64,000 nucleotides of DNA from Pseudonocardia sp. CNS-139 (GTDB lineage Bacteria; Actinomycetota; Actinomycetes; Mycobacteriales; Pseudonocardiaceae): contig MKJX01000111.1 of assembly GCA_001942415.1 (NCBI GenBank), forward strand, positions 160,046 through 224,045, given 5' to 3'. A program made the position numbers and the translations under genes. The notes under the pieces are model-generated. The model was given only the letters and a program-made list of their open reading frames with translations. It ran no database searches and was not told where the DNA came from. Below, piece by piece: positions 56,944 to 64,000 of this stretch. Every line of letters starts with the position of its first letter. The first letter of the stretch is position 1.

Positions 56944-57023
56944 TGAGCGAGCTTGCGAGCTCATCCATCGACACAGTGCGTCCGCGAGTGCGGCCGACGA
57001 GCGCCAGCGAGGAGGCGGCATGA
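56943..57023 (+). other. 26-codon inter-gene insert, possible repeat element or short peptide
   Basis: Between two genes of an otherwise gapless operon lies a frame MSELASSSIDT...TSASEEAA. Its start overlaps the preceding stop and its stop overlaps the next ATG. The DNA contains the small inverted repeat GAGCT-TGCG-AGCTC near 56949 and ends GAGCGCCAGCGAGGAGGC, which supplies the ribosome site for the next gene. From memory, similar GAGCGAGC...AGCGAGGAGGC spacers recur between genes in actinomycetes, which would make it a dispersed intergenic repeat rather than a protein. I cannot confirm this here. Confidence 0.45.
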
Positions 57024-58128
57024 AACGGGGCCTTGTCGTGCTGGACCCGGCCGAGGTGTCGGACCAGGAGCGGGCCGAACGGGTGGTGATGCTGCAGCGG
57101 CGGCTGCGCGCGGAGGGCGTCACGGTCGCGCTCGGCTACGCCGACGTGCACCGCTCCGACGACCTCGCCTACCTGACGAACCTGTGCCTCTACTGGAACG
57201 AGGGCATCCTCGCCGTGCCGGTGGCGGGCGAGCCGGCGTTCCTCATGAAGCTCTCGCCGCGGGTGCACCCGTGGATGCGCCGGTCGTCGACGCTGACCGA
57301 CCTGCGCAGCGGGCCGCGGTTCACGCCGCTGGTCGAAGGGCTGCTGGCGGGCCTGGAGCCGGGTGTGCTCGGGCTGGTCGACGCCGCACTCTGGCCGGCC
57401 ACGGCCGTCGAGGAGGTGCGGGCCGCGGCGCGGCTGGGAGATCCGGCCGCTCGGCGGGCTGGTGCGGGAGCAGCGGCTGGTGCCGTCCGCGGCGGAGCTG
57501 ACGCTGCTGGGCGACGCCGAGACGCAGCTGCGGGCCGCGCTGGCGACCGCGACGGCGGCCGGGGTGCCCGACGGCGAGCGGGTCGCGCTCCTGGAGCAGG
57601 TGCTGCGCGGCGCCGGGTTCACGACGTGTCGCCGAGGTCGGGCACGGTCCGGACGGGGTGGCGGCGGTCGACGTCGAGCGGGTCGCGCTCCTGGAGCAGG
57701 TGCTGCGCGGCGCCGGGTTCACCGACGTGTTCGCCGAGGTCGGGCACGGTCCGGACGGGGTGGCGGCGGTCGACGTCACCGGGCAGTACCGGTTCTGCTG
57801 GGTGCGCGGCGCCCGGCTGGTCGAGGGCCCGGCGGTCGCGTGGACGGCCGGGCTGGGCCCGGCGCTGGCCGCCGCCGTCGCCGCGGTCGCACCCGGGGCG
57901 AGCCCCGCGGGCGTGGCCGAGGCCGCCGAGCCGGTCCCCGGCCTGCCGCCCGGCGCGGTCGGCCGGGTCACGGTGGTGCACCAGGCCGACCTCTCCACCG
58001 GCGGCGACCACGCCGACGCGACCGAGCCGCTTCCGTCCGGCGCGGTGGTCGTGGTGGGCGTCGAGGTGCTCTTCCCCGACGGCGGCCGGGTCGCCGTCAC
58101 CGAGACGGTTGCCGTGGAGGCGTCGTGA
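57020..58128 (+). CDS. Creatinase N-domain/M24-like protein, degenerate, with internal duplication and frameshifts
   Basis: About 370 residues before allowing for a duplication. The N-terminal half matches the creatinase N-domain (VVMLQRRLRAEGVTVALGYA, LAYLTNLCLYWNEGILAVPV, FLMKLSPRVHPWMRR). The C-terminal half (PLGGLVREQRLVPSAAEL, VEGPAVAWTAGLGPALAAAV, GAVVVVGVEVLFPDGGRVAV) has the shape of a pita-bread domain but none of its metal-ligand motifs. It may be a non-catalytic partner of the preceding M24-like protein. Breaks near 57430 and 57620, and a 102-base duplication at 57576-57777, disturb the frame. Its stop overlaps the ornithine-cyclodeaminase-like start. Confidence 0.7.
57576..57777 (+). 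repeat. 100/102-base tandem duplication in the second M24-like gene
   Basis: Unit 1 is 57576-57675 and unit 2 is 57676-57777. They are identical except that unit 1 lacks a C and a T near 57623-57632 and so is frameshifted. Unit 2 encodes ERVALLEQVLRGAGFTDVFA and onward without error. One good and one faulty copy side by side looks like an assembly join of two reads rather than biology. Confidence 0.85.
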
Positions 58129-59203
58129 GGATCCTGTCGAACGCCGACGTCGAGCAGGTGCTCACGCCGGCCGAGTGCCTGTCCGCGCTGGAGACCGCCT
58201 ACGTCGAGCTGGCCCAGGCCGGGGCGCGAACCGCCCGCGCAACCACACCTACTTCCCGGTGGAGGACGAGCGGCACCCCGGGTTCCGGTTCCGCTTCAAG
58301 TCGCAGGAGGGCGGCACGGTCGGCAGCGGCGTGTGGGCGCTGCGGATCACGTCCGACCTGGCGGGCGTCGAGACGCTCGCCAACGGCGTGCAGCGCCGGC
58401 GCCTGCTCCCGGCCGCGCCGGGCGGGCGCTACGTCGGGCTCGTGACGCTCTACAGCCTCACGACGCTGGAGCCGCTCGCGGTGCTGCACGACTCGGTGAT
58501 CCAGAAGATGCGGGTCGGCGCGACGTCGGCGCTGGGCATCCGGGAGCTGGCCCCGTGCGGGGTGACGGTGGCCGGGATGTTCGGGTCGGGCTGGCAGGCG
58601 GAGGCGCACCTGGAGTGCCTGCTCATGGTGCGCCCGGAGATCGAGGAGGTGCGGGTCTACAGCCCGACGCCGGCCAACCGGGAGAAGTTCGCGGCCACCT
58701 GGAGCGAGCGCACCGGGCGGCGGATCGTGGCCGTCGACGAGCCGCGCGGCGCCGTCGCGGGCTGCCGGATCGTCACGTGCGCGACCGCGGCGATGGACCC
58801 GTGCTTCGACGGGGCGTGGCTGGAGCCGGGCAGCCACGTCACCGCGATCACCTCGCCGGACGGCACCGCGACCCGCCGCGAGCTGGACGACGCCACGTTC
58901 GACAAGGCCGACCGGATCGTCGTGCTCTCGCGCGAGCAGGTGCACCACGACAAGCAGTTCGACATCCTCGGGCCGGTCGAACGCGGCCGGATGAGCTGGG
59001 ACGACGTCCACGAGCTGGGCGACCTGCTCGCCGGGGCGCGACCGGGCCGCACGAGCGACGGCGAGACCACGATCTTCGCCAACAACACCGGGATGGGCCT
59101 GCAGTTCGCCGCGGTCTGCGCGCGGGCCCTCGCCCTCGGCGAGGAGCGCGGGCTGGGGCACGAGGTGCCGACCGGCTGGTTCCTGGAGGAGACGAGCCCG
59201 TGA
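58125..59203 (+). CDS. Ornithine cyclodeaminase/mu-crystallin-family protein, one apparent frameshift
   Basis: About 359 residues. Seen: ILSNADVEQVLTPAECLSAL at the N-terminus, a break near 58230, then the substrate-side segment HDSVIQKMRVGATSALGI near residue 130. The NAD fold follows at VAGMFGSGWQAEAHLECLL near 152, then VTAITSPDGTATRRELDD and MSWDDVHELGDLL. Members are ornithine cyclodeaminases, ketimine reductases, or EutC-like partners in ectoine breakdown. GTG 58125 overlaps the previous stop. Next to two creatinase-like genes, a role in handling an imine or amino acid released from the imported compound is plausible. Confidence 0.85.
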
Positions 59204-59704
59204 CCACCAGCGCAGGGATCGCCGGCCGGGCGATCGTCTTCGGCGACGACGTCAACACCGACGTGATCATCCCGGGCCGCTACCTGGTGAGCATCGACCC
59301 GGCCGAGCTGGCCGAGCACGCGTTCGAGCCGCTCGGCCCGGAGGTGCAGGCCCGGCTGCGGGCGAGCGCGGTGGTGGTGGCCGGGCGCAACTTCGGCTGC
59401 GGCAGCGCGCGCGAGCAGGCGTCGACGTGCCTCATCGGCGCCGGCATCGGCGCGTGGTGGCGCGCTCGTTCTCGCGGGTGTTCTTCCGCAACGCGATCAA
59501 CACCGGGCTCGTGGCGGTGGAGTGCCCGGCCGCCGTCGACGCCGTGACCGACGGCGGCGAGGCGGCCGTCGACTACGCGGCCGGCACGGTCACGGTGGGG
59601 CCGGACTCCTTCGGCTTCGCGCCGTACCCGCCTGGGCTGCGGGCGATCCTCGAGGCGGCGGGCTCATCCCGTACCTCATGGCGCAGGCGGGGAGGACGGC
59701 ATGA
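59200..59704 (+). CDS. Aconitase-superfamily small (swivel) subunit 1, LeuD-like, two apparent frameshifts
   Basis: About 169 residues. Seen: AIVFGDDVNTDVIIPGRYL near residue 10 (LeuD motif), VVVAGRNFGCGSAREQA near 55 (substrate-binding GCGSxR), then after a break near 59455 SFSRVFFRNAINTGLVAVEC. After a second break near 59660 comes GGLIPYLMAQAG. It supplies the mobile domain to a dehydratase large subunit. GTG 59200 overlaps the previous stop and its own stop overlaps the large-subunit start (ATGA). The conserved GCGS and Arg mark it as the partner of the canonical large subunit 1. Confidence 0.86.
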
Positions 59705-60966
59705 GCGGGCGGACGTTCGCGCAGAAGGCGCTGGAACGCGCGTCGGGGGAGACGGACCTGGCGCCGGGTCGGATCGTCGACGCCTTCCCGGACCTCTACA
59801 TGAGCCACACGGCCAGCTGGCGCTGCATCCGCACGCTGGAGCGGATGGGCTGGCCGGACCTCTACGACGTCGACCGGATCGCGATGGTCATGGACCACAT
59901 CGCCCCGGCCGACACCGCGAAGACCGCCGGGTACCACGCGCTGTGCCGGGACTTCGCGCGCAAGGCGGGCGTCACGACGTTCTACGACGTCAACGCGGGG
60001 ATCGCGCACGTCGTGCTGATGGAACGCGGGCACGTCAAGCCGGGTGAGCTGATCATCGGCACCGACTCGCACTCCACGATCTACGGGGCGCTGGGCGCGT
60101 TCGGCACGGGCGTGGGGTACAGCGAGATCACCGCCACCTGGGTGACGGGCAAGCTCTGGATGAAGGTGCCCGAGTCGATCCGGGTGGAGGTGGACGGGCC
60201 GCTCGCGCGCGGCACGTACGCCAAGGACGTCATGCTGCGGCTGATCGGCGACATCGGCGCGGACGGCGCGACGTACTGCTCGGTGGAGTTCCGCGGCAGC
60301 TACGTCGAGGCGATGTCGGTGTCGGAGCGGATGACGCTGTGCAACCTCGCGATGGAGATGGGCGCCAAGAACGCGTTCGTCCCGCCGGACGCGACGACGC
60401 TCGCGTACCTCGACGAGGCGGGCGCGGACCGCGGCTCCTACGAGGTGCTGCTCCCGGACCCGGACGCGGTGTACCGGCAGGTCGAGCGGGTGGACGGGCG
60501 CACGCTCGGCGCCCAGGTCGCGGTGCCGCACACCGTCGACAACGTGGTGCCGGTGACGGCCGTGGCGGGCACCAAGGTCGACCAGGTGTTCATCGGCTCG
60601 TGCGCCAACGCCAAGTACGACGACCTCGCGATCGCGGCCGACGTGCTCGCCGGGAAGACGGTGGCGCCGGGCGTCCGGCTGATCGTCACGCCGGCGTCGA
60701 GCCGGATCATGGAGCGGGCCGCCCGCGAGGGGATCGTCTCGACGCTGCTCGCGGCCGGCGCCACGCTCACCAACCCCGGGTGCGGCGCGTGCGCGGGCGT
60801 CGGCGGGGCGATGGCCGACGGCGAGGTCACGTTCTCCACGGCCAACCGCAACTTCCGGGGCCGGATGGGCAGCTACGACAGCGGCATCTACCTGGGCAGC
60901 CCGGCCACCGCGGCGGCCACGGCGGTGCGCGGCGTGATCAGCGACCCGCAGGAGCTGCTCACGTGA
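59701..60966 (+). CDS. Aconitase-superfamily large subunit 1, LeuC-like, canonical Fe-S ligands
   Basis: Intact 421-residue 3-isopropylmalate-dehydratase-type large subunit. Seen: MVMDHIAPADTAKTAGYH near residue 62, GELIIGTDSHSTIYGALGAF near 115, and the first [4Fe-4S] cysteine in VFIGSCANAKYDDL near 300. The other two are in LTNPGCGACAGVGGAMADGE near 360, and STANRNFRGRMGS near 380 is also present. It dehydrates and rehydrates a hydroxy acid. True leucine-pathway LeuC is usually somewhat longer and paired only with LeuD. Here it is in a catabolic operon beside a second, degenerate pair, so the substrate is probably a pathway acid. Confidence 0.92.
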   Translation: MSGRTFAQKALERASGETDLAPGRIVDAFPDLYMSHTASWRCIRTLERMGWPDLYDVDRIAMVMDHIAPADTAKTAGYHALCRDFARKAGVTTFYDVNAGIAHVVLMERGHVKPGELIIGTDSHSTIYGALGAFGTGVGYSEITATWVTGKLWMKVPESIRVEVDGPLARGTYAKDVMLRLIGDIGADGATYCSVEFRGSYVEAMSVSERMTLCNLAMEMGAKNAFVPPDATTLAYLDEAGADRGSYEVLLPDPDAVYRQVERVDGRTLGAQVAVPHTVDNVVPVTAVAGTKVDQVFIGSCANAKYDDLAIAADVLAGKTVAPGVRLIVTPASSRIMERAAREGIVSTLLAAGATLTNPGCGACAGVGGAMADGEVTFSTANRNFRGRMGSYDSGIYLGSPATAAATAVRGVISDPQELLT

Positions 60967-62215
60967 ACATGGTCGAGAAGATCCTGGCGCGCGCGAGCGG
61001 ACGTACGGCCGTCGAGCCCGGTGACGTGGTGGTCGCCGAGGTGGACCTGCTGGTCATGCACGACCTCAGCGGCTACCTGACGTCGCGGGTGTTCGACCGC
61101 GAGGTCGGCGGCGCGGTGCGGCACCCCGAGCGGGTGGCGATGGTGTTCGACCACCACTTCTCCCCGCCCACCGAGGACGCCGCCGTGATGCTGGAGGCCA
61201 ACCGGGCGTGGGCCCGGCGCACCGGCATCCACCTGCTGGACTGCGGCAACGGCAACATCCACCACGCCGTGGTGCAGCGCGGGCTGGTGCGGCCGGGCGC
61301 GGTGGTCGTCGGCTCGGACAGCCACACGCCCGTGCACGGCGCGCTGGGCGCGTTCGCGGCCGCGCTCGGCAACGACTCGCACGCCGGCACCGTGCTCCCG
61401 TACGGGAAGGCGTGGTTCCGGGTGCCGGAGACGGTGCGCGTCGAGCTGGTCGGCACGCCCCCGCCCGGGACCACGGCGCGGGACGTCGCGCTGTGGCTGG
61501 TCGGGCGGATCGGCGAGGGCGGGCTGATCTACGCGGCCGTCGAGTTCGCCGGCCCGTACGTCAAGGGCTCGGCTTCTGGGACCGCTGGCTCTTCCCGCTG
61601 CTCTGCGTCGACCTCGGTGCCAAGTGCTCGTTCGTCGAGCCGGACGAGGTGACCGAGGCGTTCGTCGCCGGGCTGCCCGGTGGCGCCCCGGACCGCCTCG
61701 AACGCAGCGACGGCACGGAGGCCGCGACCGTGCTGCGGTTCGACGTCGGGGAGGTGGAACCGCAGGTGGCGCGCCCGCCGACGGTGGGCAACCTGGCGCC
61801 CGTCACGGCGGTGGCGGGCACGCCGGTGCAGTGCGCCGAGCTGGGCGGGCACGCCGGCGGGCGGCTCGCGGACTTCCGCGCGGCCGCCGGGGTGCTGCGC
61901 GGGCGCCGCGTGCACCGGGACGTGCGGCTCAACCTGGTGCCGTCCAGCCGGGAGGTGTTCGCGCAGGCCGTGGCGGAGGGACTGGTGCTCGCGCTGCACG
62001 AGGCCGGCGGCACCTGGTTCCCGCCGAGCACCGGCTCCAACCAGGCGTACAACATGGGCGCGATGGCGCCGGGGGAGGCGATGGTCTCCACGCACGCCCG
62101 CAACTTCCCGGGCCGCAACGGCAGTCCGGACGCCGCGATGTACCTCGCCGCCGCACCGACCGTGGCGGCGTCCGCCGTGACCGGCACGATCACCGACCCG
62201 CGGGAGCTGCGATGA
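60963..62215 (+). CDS. Aconitase-superfamily large subunit 2, lacks all three Fe-S cysteines, one apparent frameshift
   Basis: About 417 residues. The fold is clear: MVFDHHFSPPTEDAAVM near residue 60, AVVVGSDSHTPVHGALGAFA near 115, after a break near 61570 FWDRWLFPLLCVDLGAKCSF, and STHARNFPGRNGSPDAAMY near 380. At the cluster positions, however, GSCANAK of subunit 1 becomes GGHAGGR. The GCGAC pair becomes STGSNQ in PSTGSNQAYNMG. No other CxxC pair replaces them, so a standard [4Fe-4S] cluster cannot be held. It is either a structural partner of subunit 1 or a cluster-free enzyme. GTG 60963 overlaps the preceding stop. Confidence 0.85.
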
Positions 62216-62709
62216 GGGCGCGCGGGCGCTGCTGGACGTTCGGCGACAACATCCCGACCGACCGGCTCGTGAAGACGAGGTACGTGGTGGAGCCGATGGA
62301 GGTGATCGTCCGGCACGTGCTGGAGGACCTGAACCCGCGCTTCCCGGTGGAGGTGGCGCCCGGCGACGTCGTCGTCGCGGGGAGGCACTTCGGGCAGTCG
62401 TCGGGGCGGGCGATCGCGGTGAAGGCGCTGCGCGCCACCGGCGTGGGGTGCGTGGTCGCCGAGACGTTCGCGCGGACGTTCCTGCGCAACGCGTTCGAGG
62501 TGGGGCTGCCGGTGCTGGAGCTGCCCGGCGTCACGGGGCTGGTGTCCGACGGCGACGTGCTGAGCGTCGACGTCGCCGCGGGCACGTTCCGCAACGAGAC
62601 GACGGGGGCCGAGCGGGAGGTGCCGCCGCCGGACGCGTTTCTCCTGGAGATGCTGCGGGCGGGCGGGCTGATCGCGCTCACCCGCGAGCGGCCGGAGCTG
62701 TTCGCCTGA
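62212..62709 (+). CDS. Aconitase-superfamily small (swivel) subunit 2, divergent active-site loop
   Basis: Intact 165-residue swivel-domain protein. Seen: RCWTFGDNIPTDRLVKTRYVV (ends RCWTFGD and TRYVV) near the N-terminus, VVVAGRHFGQSSGRAIAVKAL near residue 55 where the usual NFGCGSSRE reads HFGQSSGRA, and FARTFLRNAFEVGLPVLEL near 85. The arginine is kept but the cysteine and the glutamate of the loop are gone, matching the loss of cluster ligands in large subunit 2. The two divergent genes therefore probably encode one complex. Overlaps the previous stop (ATGA) and is the last gene of the operon. Confidence 0.86.
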   Translation: MRARGRCWTFGDNIPTDRLVKTRYVVEPMEVIVRHVLEDLNPRFPVEVAPGDVVVAGRHFGQSSGRAIAVKALRATGVGCVVAETFARTFLRNAFEVGLPVLELPGVTGLVSDGDVLSVDVAAGTFRNETTGAEREVPPPDAFLLEMLRAGGLIALTRERPELFA

Positions 62710-62794
62710 CGGTCCACTCGCCGTCCGGCGGTAGCGTCGGCCGCCGTCCCCCCCGGCGTGGCCGGGCCGATGTGCCTGACGATCATCAAGCTCG

Positions 62795-63059
62795 ATGACC
62801 GGCGAGTTCGTCGACGCGGTGGCCGTCGCGCCGCACGCCCAGGAACTGGCAGGCACACCGCGACCGTCGGCGGTGCACTGGCGGCGGCCTGGAAGGCCGG
62901 GCGCAGGCGGCGATGGGGCAGCGACGCGAGACGGTGGCCGCGCTCGTCCGGGCTGAAGCCGTCCTGTTGAACCTGCCGCCGGACGTGGTCACGGCATCGG
63001 CGTTCGACTACAGCGAGTCGCAGCTCCAGCCGCGTCCGAAGCAGAGAGCTACCGGGTGA
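62795..63059 (+). CDS. Small unknown protein, two apparent frameshifts
   Basis: Reading MTGEFVDAVAVAPHAQELAG, then after a lost base ATVGGALAAAWKAG, then after another QAAMGQRRETVAALVRAEAV and LPPDVVTASAFDYSESQLQP to a TGA at 63057, gives a protein of about 88 residues. The two breaks (near 62857 and 62900) are in the same direction as all others in the window, and the composite composition looks coding. I do not recognise the family. No clear ribosome site precedes the ATG, so the true start may lie elsewhere. The gaps on each side (62710-62794 and 63060-63175) show nothing else. Confidence 0.45.
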
Positions 63060-63175
63060 ACGTGTCTGCGGGCGAGTAGCCAGGGTGGGCCTGAGTCCCC
63101 GCCGGGATCGCCGACGTTTCGCGAGCGCCTGAGGGTGGCCTACCGCGCTGCCACCACCCCGAATCAGCCCACGTT

Positions 63176-63189
63176 CGAACATGTGTTCG
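63176..63189. promoter_or_regulatory. LexA/SOS box CGAACATGTGTTCG
   Basis: Perfect 6-2-6 palindrome that fits the actinobacterial/Gram-positive SOS-box pattern CGAAC-N4-GTTCG, ending 16 bases before the DUF222 start codon. It indicates DNA-damage control of that gene. Confidence 0.82.
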
Positions 63190-63204
63190 GGTAGGATCAG
63201 GGTC

Positions 63205-64000
63205 GTGTCCACCGACCGGCTCGCCACCGCTCACCGTCTCCTTGCCGAGGCGGTGCGTGAGCTGGCCGCGGTTGCCGAGCCGACCGCGGGTGACGAGGAA
63301 CTGCTGTCGGTGCTGACGCTCACCGAGGGTGTCGCCCGGCAGCTGGACCAGGTCACGGTGGCGGCGCGGCGGTGCTGGACCGGCGTGGGACCTTCACCGA
63401 GCGCGGCTACCGGACCACCGCGGCCGGGCTGGGTGATCTGCTGGGGTGGGAGCGGTTCGAGGCCCGCCGCCGGATCGTCGCGGCCCAGCAGGTGTGCCCG
63501 CGGGCCGGTCTGGACGGCGGAGTGGTGGCTGCGCCGCTTCCGGCGACCGCGGTGGAGTTCGGTGCGGGGCGTGCCGGGTTGCGGCATGTCGAGGTGATCG
63601 CGCGGCTGCTCGCCGGCCCGGCCGCCTCCCGGCTGGCGCCGGAGGTGTGGGCCGGCGCCGAGGCCGAGCTCGCCTCCAAGGCCGCGGACTACACACCGAC
63701 CGAGTTGCAGGTGTGGGGTGGGCGGCTGATCGACCTGCTGGATCAGGACGGCCCCGACCCCGACGACCACCCGCCGGTGTCGGTCAACGAACTGCGTCTG
63801 CTGCGGTTTCGGAGCCGCCCGGGTGGGCGGCTCGTGGGCCGGTTCGACGACCCGGCCCTGTTCGACGCGATCGCCGTCGCGATCGACGCGAAGGCTGCAC
63901 CGCTCGACGGCACCGACGAGCGCACGCCGCCGCAGCGGCAGGCCCAGGCCCTGGCCGAGGTGTGCGCACACGCCCTGGACACGGGGCGGATCGTGGCGCG
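63205..64000 (+). CDS. DUF222 (13E12-repeat-type) protein, N-terminal part; HNH nuclease domain expected beyond window
   Basis: First part of a DUF222-domain protein, continuing past the window edge. Seen: RLLAEAVRELAAVAE and LLSVLTLTEGVARQLDQVTV, one frame break near 63372, then GYRTTAAGLGDLLGWERFEA, GRAGLRHVEVIARLLAGPAA and LRLLRFRSRPGGRLVGRFDD. The family normally ends in an HNH endonuclease motif. Such genes occur in many copies in mycobacteria and Pseudonocardia-like genomes and are often SOS-induced. GTG 63205 follows the LexA box by 16 bases. Function unknown; possibly mobile-element or damage related. Confidence 0.82.

Noticed and set aside
1..64000. Reading the many frame breaks as mass pseudogenisation or programmed frameshifting
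   Set aside because: Breaks occur in nearly all functional classes, all in the direction of base loss, without slippery-site context, and motifs continue undamaged on both sides.
1..64000. CRISPR arrays, tRNA or rRNA genes, integrase or transposase genes, restriction-modification or known defence systems
   Set aside because: No regular short repeats, RNA-gene motifs or signature proteins were found on either strand. The only mobile-element-associated family is the DUF222 gene at the right edge.

Overview
The window is very GC-rich (roughly three quarters G+C), has tightly packed genes with many GTGA/ATGA start-stop overlaps and GTG starts, and ends in a DUF222/13E12-type gene behind a LexA box. 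This is an actinomycete, most likely a Pseudonocardia-like member of the Pseudonocardiaceae. The organism call is an inference from gene content and codon use. No rRNA, tRNA, CRISPR array, phage or insertion sequence was seen.

Data quality matters here. About 50 reading-frame breaks occur. Each one that I traced fits loss of one base (occasionally two) in GC-rich sequence, and the protein resumes intact in the next frame. Three short tandem duplications also sit inside genes. I therefore read most broken genes as intact genes carrying consensus or assembly errors, and give coordinates for the corrected gene. Two genes (an LLM monooxygenase at 19.95-20.47 kb and an MFS transporter at 44.57-45.23 kb) have large internal deletions and look like true remnants or assembly collapses.

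Layout. (1) 0-11.9 kb, + strand: end of a glutamine-synthetase-like gene, an aldehyde dehydrogenase and a class V PLP enzyme. These are followed by a five-component dipeptide-type ABC importer with an embedded alpha/beta hydrolase, a cyclase-family hydrolase and a gamma-glutamyltranspeptidase. This suggests uptake and catabolism of an amine, amide or peptide-like compound. (2) 11.9-15.9 kb: amidohydrolase, SDR, 3-hydroxyisobutyrate-dehydrogenase-like enzyme and a SnoaL-like protein behind a palindromic operator. (3) 15.9-19.9 kb: patatin-like lipoprotein, TetR regulator, an SDR-SnoaL fusion and a hydrolase, bound together by four TGAACGTTCA-like boxes. (4) 20-25.1 kb: LLM remnant, a TetR regulator divergent from a secreted hydrolase plus Ohr, a GMC oxidoreductase and a flavin reductase-like protein. 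(5) 25.2-31.0 kb, - strand: sulfonate/taurine-type ABC importer with a TorA/BisC-type molybdoenzyme encoded inside the operon. (6) 31.2-35.8 kb, - strand: xanthine-dehydrogenase-family molybdenum hydroxylase (FeS, then Mo and FAD parts that may be fused) and its TetR regulator. (7) 35.8-44.5 kb, - strand: MmgE/PrpD, LLM oxidoreductase, meta-cleavage hydrolase, LigB/MhpB-type extradiol dioxygenase, M20 hydrolase, a 40-residue membrane peptide, another hydrolase, Rieske oxygenase and its reductase. (8) 45.2-48.0 kb, - strand: aldolase, acetaldehyde dehydrogenase and hydratase, the lower meta-cleavage pathway, divergent from an IclR-PucR regulator pair. (9) 50-53 kb: assorted oxidoreductases and a MarR regulator with its operator. 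(10) 53.1-62.7 kb, + strand: one continuous coupled operon with another ABC importer, two creatinase/M24-like proteins, an ornithine-cyclodeaminase-like protein and four aconitase-superfamily genes (small-large-large-small). (11) 62.8-64 kb: a small unknown gene and the SOS-type DUF222 gene.

Regions 5-8 together look like a complete pathway for oxidising an aromatic, probably N-heterocyclic, compound down to pyruvate and acetyl-CoA. Seven GTAC-N3-GTAC-type palindromes at its transcription-unit boundaries suggest one regulon, probably under the TetR protein at 35.1-35.8 kb. The most novel-looking element is the 53-62.7 kb operon. Its second aconitase-like large subunit has lost all three iron-sulfur cysteines and its main M24-like enzyme lacks the usual metal ligands.
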